Positions 1 to 5,760 of a stretch of DNA of 6,041 bases are shown here, one piece after another. How positions within the stretch are numbered: position 1 is the stretch's first letter; the number at the start of each line of letters is the position of its first letter. This DNA comes from CATZDY01 sp045599035 (GTDB lineage: Bacteria > Bacillota > Desulfotomaculia > Desulfotomaculales > Desulfocucumaceae). The position numbers and the translations under genes are program-made. Below the pieces are notes generated by a model, which did no database searches, was not told where the DNA came from, and saw only the letters and a list, made by a program, of their open reading frames with translations. The stretch is taken from the NCBI GenBank assembly GCA_045599035.1, contig JAZRVI010000049.1:1-6041 (forward strand), read 5' to 3'.

Positions 1-35
1 AAAAAAAGGCTGGCGGTTCTTGAGAACCGCCAGCC
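1..35 (-). terminator. Intrinsic terminator of the giant surface-protein gene
   Basis: Bases 8-20 and 23-35 are perfect 13-nt inverted repeats separated by TG, so the RNA forms an 11-bp GC-rich stem closed by a tetraloop. Read on the minus strand, the stem is followed at once by seven U residues (bases 7-1). This is a textbook Rho-independent terminator 40 nt after the TAA stop of the 1810-residue gene. The A-run lies on only one side, so termination in the plus direction is not supported. The inner 22 nt recur as a palindrome upstream of the gene at 5681-5702. Confidence 0.93.
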
Positions 36-75
36 CCCGAAAAGCCTGCAGGTACAGACCTTCATTTGGTTTAAC

Positions 76-3000
76 TTATTGTAACATTTGCTGCAGAACC
101 TGATACTGAATGGCCCAAACATCGGTGCTGTTGACCGAAGCGTCCTTGTTCACATCAGCTTCCAGCCGACTTCTCATGCCCAGCAGAGTGAAACTGCTGT
201 CGCTTTCCAGATCAGTTATTTCAGAATATAAATCATAGGCCAACTGAGCATCAAGAATGCTGATTCCGCCGCTCAGATTGATATCCATATCATAGCTGAT
301 GGTCTGACAGATCAGAGTTTCGCTAATGTCCATTTTGGCCAAAGCCAGTTCCGGAGTATCAATGCTGTCGGGTACAAAGTAGAGGAATACTTCCTGTTCT
401 GCTCCGCTGTAGCTGTTAACTGCCTTAAACATGGCTTTTTCGTTATAGGTGTAGTTTGCATTACCGGAGCTGTCCGGAGTGAAGACCATCAAATGATAAC
501 CTTCCGGTGCTGCATAATAACTGGATTCTTCTGTAGCTCCATGATCTGCAATAAAGAAGATATTGCCTTGTACTTTCTGCTCTTTGGTCACCGGAGCAAA
601 GGTCTGGCTGGAGGTCAAGGACATCTCCTGAATCTGAGCGAAGGTATATTCATCAGTGCCGTTGTTCGTCCAGAGCTGATTGCCCTGCTCATCAGTTTTA
701 AGCACATAACCGCTTAAAGCAGTAGCTGTGGGTTCAGTAAAGCTGCTGGTATAATCGGCACTGTCAAACAGTCCGGCTTCATTATATTTGACATAAGCCA
801 CCGCAGTTTCCATGTCGGCCTGAGAACCGGCACTTGTGAAGGTTACGGTCAGATTATGCAGGTTAACGGTTGCCGACTCAACGCTGGCTGCTGCCGATTC
901 CTGAACCTGAGCGGTGGTTCCAACCAAAGTATCGGCTGTCAGAGTAAAGCTGGCCTGGCTGCTTTCGCCCACATTGGCCGAATTTGGAACAAAGGTTAAT
1001 CTGGCTGCGGCACATTCTCCGCTGCTGTTCAAAGCGACGGAGGAACCGGTCAGGGTCAGATTAATTCTGCCGGGAATATCGGCAATCTGCCAGGAGTGAC
1101 CAGAGCTGTTGGGAATCAGATAGTCAATGCCAGCATAGCTTACCAGATTGGAGTCATAAGACAGGCTGGTTTGCAGGGAAGCAAAATTGGCAGAACTTGT
1201 ACTGGAAACTACCAGATCTACTGTAAAGTTGCTGTTTCCGCTGACTTCGGCGGGGTTGGCTTTGGCACTTACGCTAAAGCCGTTGTCGACTTCCTGGCTG
1301 TCCATCAAAAGATAGGTGCTAAAGTGTTCCAGATGGGCTACAAAATAACCATCTTCATAAGCTGCATTTAACTTAATCAGCTTGCCGGTATTATCCAGCA
1401 AATAGATGTCTTTATTGGTATCCCCGCCGGTGTAAGGAATCCGCAGGGTAATGCCGTTGCCGTTCCCGGTCAGCAGTTTTTGGCCATGCTCATCGGTCAG
1501 ATTGATTTCATAGACCAAAGCGTCCGGATATTGTTCACTGGTTGTCTGTTCCACGGTCAAGGTTACATTCCCGGAAGAAGTCAGTCCGCTTAAGGTTGAC
1601 TGATCAAATTCCACCTGGAGCAAATCGGTTTTAATTACAACCGAATCGGCTTTGGCCAGTTGACCCAAAGCACTTTCATTCAGCTTCAATTCCACCGAAT
1701 TAATTTGTTCGGAACCGGAAGAAGTCAGATCCAGAACATAATCCGCATTCTGAAGGTCTCCGCTCAGGTCTTCAACAACAGCCTTGGCCTGACCGTCTTC
1801 CACCTTCAGTTCCGGAGCGTACACATCAAGAGCTGCAAAGGTATTGCCATTGGCTTGGGCATAGGTCTGAGCGGTACTGCCGGTATAACCATAAATAACA
1901 GCGGCAGCAGGAATGCTCTTGCTTCCAAATTCCATACCCTTATTCGGAATAGTTACTTCTGTTAAAGCAGTTCCTGCAAATACAGAAGCTCCCAGGCTGG
2001 CAACACTAGCGGCAATTTCAACCGAGGTCAAGCTGGCACAATTTTGGAAAGCCTGTTTCGGCAGGTTGGTAATTCCGTTTTGAACTACTACTTTCTTAAT
2101 GTTTGCTCTGTCTTCATACCAGGGATATTTTTTGGCAGTAGTTGCGGTAATTTCTCCGCTGCTGTTAGGATTGCTGACTCCAATAGTCAAAGTACCGCCA
2201 TAGGTCAGAACCCAGCTAGCATTGTCACCGCAGGTGCCTTCGCTCATTACTTCCTGCGGATCAACTGCGGTTACTTCCAGAGTAAAGTCCGGCAGTATGG
2301 AAAATTCGCCTTCCAGCTGATCGGCATTCAAATTGGGGGCTCCAGGTGCAAACTGACCTTTATCCTGACCCAGCTTGCTGCCAAACCATTGGCTATAAAT
2401 GCGGCCTTCGCTAAAGAGATAAGAACCGCTGCTGCTGGGAGCGGTCAGGGTAATGGTGTTAGCGGTAGCCAAATCATACTGACCGGTCTTGCTTTGAACC
2501 ATTCCAAATGCAGGATTGGTGTAATGCACATAGGTGCCTTTACCCATACTGGGCGGAGCTGGATTATAAATAGTAGCCAGCTTGTAAACCGGCGGGGTAA
2601 TTCCCCGGAAGCTGACCTGAACCGTATCTCCAGGATAAATTACATCATCAGGATGATTCCGAGTATTAACAACATTAATTTCGATTTTGCGGGCATCCAC
2701 TACCTGATACCAGCTGCGGGTTTTGCCGTTGCTGTCGGTGGCAATTACACCCAGAATATTGCTGCGGTTGCCCAATAAGGCGGTATAAGTTCCAGCTTCA
2801 TCGGTTAAAGCCTGACCATTGCAGGTTACCTGTAAAGAAGCGGCTCCCGGAGCATTGACCGTAAAGGACAGCGGATAGTTTTCTCCAACATAATAGTAGG
2901 TATCATAGGAATTGGCTTCGATGCTGGTAGAAATTTCAATATCAGCCGAATTTTCACCTTTAACGGAGAAAACTACATAGGCGGTATTAACTACTGAGCA

Positions 3001-5508
3001 GGCGGCAAATTCCTTATTGTTCTTGTGAGTAAAAGCATCATAGGTAACCATTACCACTGTATCGCCCGGTTTAACAGCAGTAGCGGTAACACTTTCGGTG
3101 CTGTCTGTGCCGCTTAAGGTAATGCTGTCACCTTCCACAATTTCAAAGTTGAAATTGGGACGATCTACATCATTGGTAACCACATTGGTAACGGCCTGCG
3201 GCACCCGGCGGGGATAGATAACTGCTTCGTCCCCAATGTTCATTTCTTTGAAATCATATTGGAGCCACAAGTCATTTTCAAAGTCATCATAAACTTTGTT
3301 TTCATAGGTAGGATAGGAAACCGGAGTCACATCACCGCCAATGACAGAACAGAGGTTTTTCGCATCCACGCCCAGCGGATCGTCCGTGCGGTTGTGTGCA
3401 GCTCTCCAGCCGCAGCCTGTCACCACAGGGCAGCCGCTGGTGCCGTTTTCAGTATTGAAATATTCTGTGCCGTCCACGGCGGTGGGATTGGCCACATTGG
3501 TATCAATATACTTAACCGCCCCGATGCCCTTGCTTGCACCGCAGTCTGCGGTGTAGGTGTTGCCGGCAATGTTGTCAAATTTGTTCAGGGACAGGTAATA
3601 GCCGATAACAGCCCCCACATTGGAGGAGCCGGAAACCTTACCATTGAAGGTGTTGCCGGTAAAATCATATGCATTCCATGCCTGAGCTACATAAACATCA
3701 CCGCCAAGAATGCCGCCGACATTTTCCGTTCCGGTGACAGTACCGCTTGCGGTGCAGTCGATTACACTGACTTTTACGCCATTGGGTGCGGTGGAGTTTT
3801 TGTAATCGCCGCCAACAATACCGCCAACATTTTGGGTTCCTTCAACAGTTCCGTTAAACTGGCAGTTTTTAACGATACAGGTTCCCATGGCATTGTCTCT
3901 CATGGCAATAATGCCGCCAACGAAGTTTCCGCCCTTCACAGTTGCATAGCTGACACAGTTTTCCATGGTTCCCTGGAAACAACCCGCAAGCGAGCCGATC
4001 ATATCCTGAGTTCCATCGTATCCGATGACGCAGTCTTCTTCAACGGTACAGTTTTTAACAACTGCTGTACTTGAAGTCGAGTTACCTGCAAAAGGATTTG
4101 TGGTAATTTCAGCACCGAGCAAGCCGGACTTAAGAGTCTTTGTCCCGGATTTCAGGGTTACATTATCAATGGTGATAATGCTGGTAAGACCGATTCCGCT
4201 GAAATTGTTGATCAGTCCATATCCGGCGATTTCTTCGCCATAAATGCTGAGATTTTTAATTGTCGCATTCTGGCAGAAACCAAACAGAGGCAGACCGCCC
4301 TTGGGAACGGTAACAGTGTGATTGTCACCATCGAATGTTCCTTTAAAACGAATTGAGTTGCTGCTGCCGATAGGATTCCAGCCTTCAGGCAGAGTAATAT
4401 CCGCTGCCAGCTTCAAATACTGTCCTTCAAATGAAGAAGTACCATCGTTTACAGAGCTTCTTACATAGTCCAGGTCTGCAACGGTGCTGATGAGATACGG
4501 ATCATCTTCCGTGCCGCTTCCTGCAGGTTCTGATGGAGTAACTGAGCCGTCCAAAGCAGCCAAAGCTGCATCCACCTCAGCTTGAGTAGCTTCCCAGCTG
4601 CTTAAAACGGTCATGGCATTAGTATAGGCTGTACCATAATCAGCTGCATTGTCTTCATAATTAATATCTGCTACGGCTTTGATCAGGCTGTCCTTGTTGG
4701 CATACTCAAACAAGGGAGAAGAGCCCCATTCGGTGCTATCAAACAGATCGCCGCCCCAGCCGTAAATGCTGAATCCCAGACGGATTACATCATTGGGCTG
4801 TAAATGACATTGATCGGCTCCATACTCAATACCGGCATTATTTTGAGTAAACATCCAACCGGAATACTGGGTGTAATCAAAGGATCCCAGCCAATTATCT
4901 TCGTATCTGCTGCCGATTTCACCATCCAGAGCCTTTTCAATCAGACTTGGAACCGCAATAGCCGAATCAGCGGCGGCTCCATCTTTGATGGAATTAAGAT
5001 AATAGCCTTCAAGATCCTTACCCTGCTCGGAGCTTTTGTCCCCCAAAACATATTCGGTCAAATGGGCAATGCTAGCTTCGGACAAGCTATTCAGACCGCT
5101 GTAAGCTCCCTGTAATTCTGCAAAGCTGACCTTGCGGGGTTCCACCACAAAACCCTGGCCAATCGTCAGTTTTTCTGTGGTGAAATAAACATATTCTTCT
5201 TCCCCAGAAGTCGATACTTCGCCATTGCTGGAACCAATAGCTGTTTCTACTTTTTCCAACATAGCCGACAATTCTTCCTCCAGATTCTCGACTTCTTCAA
5301 GCGGTGCTTCAGATTCTTCATCCAAAGCTTCTTCTGAAACTTCAGTTTCTTCAACCAGAGCTTCCTCCTGAACTCCAGCTTCATCCGCTACAACTTCCTG
5401 TTCAATTAGTTCGTTTTCAACCAGATCCGCTTCGGCGGCCATAACCAGACCACTAAAGCAGGTACAGAGCAAAGTAAGGCTCAGTACGATTGATAATAAC
5501 TTTCGCAT
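76..5508 (-). CDS. Giant secreted multidomain surface protein with cohesin-like and dockerin modules (1810 aa)
   Basis: Probable cell-surface adhesin or scaffold; no catalytic motif was recognised. The ATG at 5508 is chosen because a perfect AGGAGGT lies 6 nt upstream and a signal peptide (residues 1-25, cut near VMA-AE) follows. Order of modules: Glu-rich segment 26-90; DUF4430-like 105-252 (SGWMF, then PNDVIRLGFSIYGWG); helical linker 266-321; GLUG beta-helix 330-640; Ig-like domains about 755-850, 857-945 and 945-1075; BspA-type leucine-rich repeat 1089-1227; beta-rich domain 1230-1402 ending HFSTYLL; cohesin-like 1410-1550; beta-rich region 1550-1730; type I dockerin 1735-1810. There is no SLH domain, LPXTG or C-terminal membrane anchor, so attachment presumably depends on protein-protein contacts. 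The mature protein has 19 cysteines, 12 of them between residues 412 and 720. The gene lies 252 bases downstream of an SLH-protein gene on the same strand and has its own terminator. Module assignments are by motif recognition; overall function is inferred. Confidence 0.95.
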   Translation of the reverse strand: MRKLLSIVLSLTLLCTCFSGLVMAAEADLVENELIEQEVVADEAGVQEEALVEETEVSEEALDEESEAPLEEVENLEEELSAMLEKVETAIGSSNGEVSTSGEEEYVYFTTEKLTIGQGFVVEPRKVSFAELQGAYSGLNSLSEASIAHLTEYVLGDKSSEQGKDLEGYYLNSIKDGAAADSAIAVPSLIEKALDGEIGSRYEDNWLGSFDYTQYSGWMFTQNNAGIEYGADQCHLQPNDVIRLGFSIYGWGGDLFDSTEWGSSPLFEYANKDSLIKAVADINYEDNAADYGTAYTNAMTVLSSWEATQAEVDAALAALDGSVTPSEPAGSGTEDDPYLISTVADLDYVRSSVNDGTSSFEGQYLKLAADITLPEGWNPIGSSNSIRFKGTFDGDNHTVTVPKGGLPLFGFCQNATIKNLSIYGEEIAGYGLINNFSGIGLTSIITIDNVTLKSGTKTLKSGLLGAEITTNPFAGNSTSSTAVVKNCTVEEDCVIGYDGTQDMIGSLAGCFQGTMENCVSYATVKGGNFVGGIIAMRDNAMGTCIVKNCQFNGTVEGTQNVGGIVGGDYKNSTAPNGVKVSVIDCTASGTVTGTENVGGILGGDVYVAQAWNAYDFTGNTFNGKVSGSSNVGAVIGYYLSLNKFDNIAGNTYTADCGASKGIGAVKYIDTNVANPTAVDGTEYFNTENGTSGCPVVTGCGWRAAHNRTDDPLGVDAKNLCSVIGGDVTPVSYPTYENKVYDDFENDLWLQYDFKEMNIGDEAVIYPRRVPQAVTNVVTNDVDRPNFNFEIVEGDSITLSGTDSTESVTATAVKPGDTVVMVTYDAFTHKNNKEFAACSVVNTAYVVFSVKGENSADIEISTSIEANSYDTYYYVGENYPLSFTVNAPGAASLQVTCNGQALTDEAGTYTALLGNRSNILGVIATDSNGKTRSWYQVVDARKIEINVVNTRNHPDDVIYPGDTVQVSFRGITPPVYKLATIYNPAPPSMGKGTYVHYTNPAFGMVQSKTGQYDLATANTITLTAPSSSGSYLFSEGRIYSQWFGSKLGQDKGQFAPGAPNLNADQLEGEFSILPDFTLEVTAVDPQEVMSEGTCGDNASWVLTYGGTLTIGVSNPNSSGEITATTAKKYPWYEDRANIKKVVVQNGITNLPKQAFQNCASLTSVEIAASVASLGASVFAGTALTEVTIPNKGMEFGSKSIPAAAVIYGYTGSTAQTYAQANGNTFAALDVYAPELKVEDGQAKAVVEDLSGDLQNADYVLDLTSSGSEQINSVELKLNESALGQLAKADSVVIKTDLLQVEFDQSTLSGLTSSGNVTLTVEQTTSEQYPDALVYEINLTDEHGQKLLTGNGNGITLRIPYTGGDTNKDIYLLDNTGKLIKLNAAYEDGYFVAHLEHFSTYLLMDSQEVDNGFSVSAKANPAEVSGNSNFTVDLVVSSTSSANFASLQTSLSYDSNLVSYAGIDYLIPNSSGHSWQIADIPGRINLTLTGSSVALNSSGECAAARLTFVPNSANVGESSQASFTLTADTLVGTTAQVQESAAASVESATVNLHNLTVTFTSAGSQADMETAVAYVKYNEAGLFDSADYTSSFTEPTATALSGYVLKTDEQGNQLWTNNGTDEYTFAQIQEMSLTSSQTFAPVTKEQKVQGNIFFIADHGATEESSYYAAPEGYHLMVFTPDSSGNANYTYNEKAMFKAVNSYSGAEQEVFLYFVPDSIDTPELALAKMDISETLICQTISYDMDINLSGGISILDAQLAYDLYSEITDLESDSSFTLLGMRSRLEADVNKDASVNSTDVWAIQYQVLQQMLQ
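79..306 (-). other. C-terminal type I dockerin of the giant protein
   Basis: There are two EF-hand-like calcium loops. Loop 1 is DINLSGGISILD at 1742-1753, with Ser in place of the usual Asp at position 5. Loop 2 is DVNKDASVNSTD at 1785-1796 and fits the dockerin consensus closely. Each is followed by a helix, as in dockerins. Positions 10 and 11, which set cohesin specificity in studied type I dockerins, are Ile-Leu in loop 1 and Ser-Thr in loop 2, so the two halves are not equivalent. Confidence 0.87.
859..1281 (-). other. Cohesin-like domain of the giant protein
   Basis: Residues 1410-1550 show the cohesin pattern: an opening strand (SVSAKANPAEVSG), a NFTVDLVVSS strand, the landmark LQTSLSYDSNLVSYAG at 1445-1460, a central RINLTLTGSS strand and AARLTFVP at 1501-1508. 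Cohesins bind dockerins in a calcium-dependent way. Because the same polypeptide ends in a dockerin, chain formation is conceivable. Similar beta-sandwiches also occur in proteins that are not part of cellulosomes. Confidence 0.7.
1828..2244 (-). repeat. Short BspA-type leucine-rich repeat (LRR_5) module of the giant protein
   Basis: Residues 1089-1110 (SEGTCGDNASWVLTYGGTLTIG) are the typical cap before BspA-like repeats. The repeat units are 1137-1159 (IKKVVVQNGITNLPKQAFQNCAS), 1160-1181 and a degenerate 1182-1203, and the module ends with the usual YGYTGSTAQTYAQANG segment at 1206-1221. With about three units it is much shorter than classical BspA arrays. Related repeats mediate adhesion to host or matrix proteins in some bacteria, but that role is not shown here. 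Confidence 0.82.
2674..3246 (-). other. Two bacterial Ig-like domains of the giant protein
   Basis: Residues about 755-850 (NFEIVEGDSITLSG, then TAVKPGDTVVMVTYDAF and TAYVVFSV) resemble a BIG2-type fold. Residues about 857-945 (a YDTYYYVGENYPLSF strand, then LQVTCNGQALTDEAGTYTA and NILGVIATDSNGKT) resemble a second Ig-like domain. A third beta-sandwich probably follows at 945-1075. These act as rigid spacers in surface proteins. Boundaries are approximate. Confidence 0.65.
3589..4521 (-). repeat. GLUG-repeat beta-helix module of the giant protein
   Basis: The module opens with GTEDDPYLISTVADL and FKGTFDGDNHTVT (residues 332-400), the usual entry to GLUG beta-helices. GLUG-type cores follow at 504-509 (IGSLAG), 530-535 (VGGIIA), 561-566 (VGGIVG), 597-602 (VGGILG) and 631-636 (VGAVIG), spaced 26-36 residues apart. 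Between them are strands of the form KNCxxxGTV (for example 548-555 and 582-591). The family occurs in IgA1 proteases and many bacterial adhesins as a structural solenoid. It is unusually cysteine-rich for this protein. Confidence 0.85.
4753..5196 (-). other. DUF4430-like domain of the giant protein
   Basis: Residues 105-252 begin YVYFTTEKLTIGQGF and contain SGWMF at 216-220, followed by a Gly-rich turn and PNDVIRLGFSIYGWG at 238-252. This matches the pattern I know from DUF4430 domains of clostridial surface proteins, where an sGWmY-type motif precedes a GD-hydrophobic strand. The domain is related to the C-terminal beta domain of transcobalamin; no ligand can be predicted here. Residues 266-321, just after it, look helical and contain ATQAEVDAALAAL, a FIVAR-like spacer. 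Confidence 0.7.
5239..5433 (-). other. Glu-rich acidic low-complexity segment of the giant protein
   Basis: Residues 26-90 contain 24 Glu and 3 Asp in 65 positions and a single Lys, with interspersed Val, Leu and Ala. The DNA is a degenerate array of CTTC/TTC units on the plus strand. It may be a disordered or helical spacer that lifts the folded modules off the cell envelope or binds cations; the role is inference. Confidence 0.85.
5434..5508 (-). other. Signal peptide of the giant protein
   Basis: Residues 1-25 start with basic MRK, continue with a hydrophobic core rich in Leu, Val and Ile, and end in VMAA before the acidic mature sequence. Sec export with signal peptidase I cleavage after Ala24 or Ala25 is expected. 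Cys15 and Cys17 sit inside the hydrophobic core but do not form a good lipobox. Confidence 0.9.
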
Positions 5509-5514
5509 GAAGTT

Positions 5515-5521
5515 ACCTCCT
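5515..5521 (-). promoter_or_regulatory. Ribosome binding site of the giant gene
   Basis: On the minus strand a perfect AGGAGGT lies 6 nt upstream of the ATG at 5508, fixing the start codon and predicting strong initiation. It follows immediately after one copy of the TTAACTCAAAA motif (5523-5533), with only one base between. Confidence 0.93.
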
Positions 5522-5522
5522 C

Positions 5523-5661
5523 TTTTGAGTTAATTTTAATTCAGGTTTACCAAAAACTGCCCTCCTTTACGGTAAATTTTCCGGGCTTTTTTCCCGAAAC
5601 TTGTCAATTTTGAGTTAAGCCAGACCCTGCGGACTCCCCCAGGAGCTGGTTTAACTCAAAA
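5523..5661 (-). repeat. Three copies of an 11-nt motif, TTTTGAGTTAA / TTAACTCAAAA
   Basis: Reading the minus strand, the motif appears as TTTTGAGTTAA at 5661-5651 and as its complement TTAACTCAAAA at 5618-5608 and again at 5533-5523. All three are exact. The first two form the core of the leader hairpin; the third adjoins the ribosome binding site. The first copy can therefore pair with either of the other two, but not with both. Confidence 0.8.
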
Positions 5662-5662
5662 T
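5607..5662 (-). promoter_or_regulatory. Large imperfect hairpin in the leader of the giant gene
   Basis: Bases 5607-5623 and 5646-5662 form 17-nt inverted repeats with a single mismatch (C opposite A on the minus strand, a G-U wobble on the plus strand). The 22-nt loop is GC-rich, and bases 5634-5637 and 5642-5645 can form a further 4-bp hairpin. Neither strand carries a U-run after the stem, so it is not a standard intrinsic terminator. An RNA switch, an mRNA-stabilising stem or an operator for a protein dimer are all possible. Confidence 0.6.
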
Positions 5663-5680
5663 CCGCCTCAGCAGAGAGCC

Positions 5681-5702
5681 TGGCGGTTCTCAAGAACCGC
5701 CA
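5681..5702. repeat. 22-nt palindrome shared with the downstream terminator
   Basis: TGGCGGTTCT and AGAACCGCCA are perfect 10-nt arms around CA. The same 22 nt, in reverse complement, are bases 11-32 inside the terminator after the giant gene. This copy lies 58 nt beyond the stop of the SLH gene but has no U-run on either strand, so termination here is uncertain. It may be a terminator that lost its U-tract, an mRNA 3' stabiliser, or a dispersed palindromic repeat. Confidence 0.75.
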
Positions 5703-5760
5703 AATCCCTCTTAAATGCTTTAGCATGGCAAAACCTTATCTTCACCAATTTCCAGAAAAA

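Larger units (their letters stand above)
5509..5760. other. Intergenic leader region between the SLH gene and the giant gene
   Basis: These 252 bases carry no convincing gene. Besides the hairpins listed separately there are: a small stem ATGC-TTTA-GCAT at 5715-5726; a hairpin with CGGG and CCCG arms on the minus strand (5582-5596); and TTTACC/GGTAAA arms at 5571-5576 and 5546-5551 enclosing an isolated GGAGGG. An exact TTGACA occurs on the minus strand at 5607-5602, but no good -10 box stands at the right distance, so the promoter is not placed. Confidence 0.6.

Noticed and set aside
2044..2778. 244-codon open frame on the plus strand
   Set aside because: It lies wholly antisense to the Ig-like and BspA-type coding region of the giant gene, shows no domain and no convincing ribosome binding site, and is best explained as an accidental frame created by codon bias.
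3259..4074. 271-codon open frame on the plus strand
   Set aside because: It is antisense to the GLUG module; its Ala/Gly/Ile/Val-rich sequence mirrors the repeated Gly, Asn and Thr codons of the real gene. No recognisable family.
5455..5470. Cys15 and Cys17 in the signal peptide as a lipoprotein lipobox
   Set aside because: The residues before each Cys (TLL and LCT) do not fit the L-A/S-G/A-C pattern, while a good signal peptidase I site (VMA-AE) follows.
5581..5607. Exact TTGACA (-35-like) on the minus strand upstream of the giant gene
   Set aside because: At 16-18 nt spacing there is only CCGGAA or similar, not a TATAAT-like box, so a sigma-A promoter cannot be supported here.
5523..5662. 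Known riboswitch such as cyclic-di-GMP in the leader
   Set aside because: GGTAAACC and GC-rich stems recall parts of such elements, but the conserved cores and helix arrangement of the classes I know could not be found. A covariance-model search would decide.
5681..5702. Intrinsic terminator of the SLH gene
   Set aside because: The stem is strong, but no U-run follows on the minus strand (GGCTCTCTGC comes next), so it is listed as a repeat and not as a terminator.
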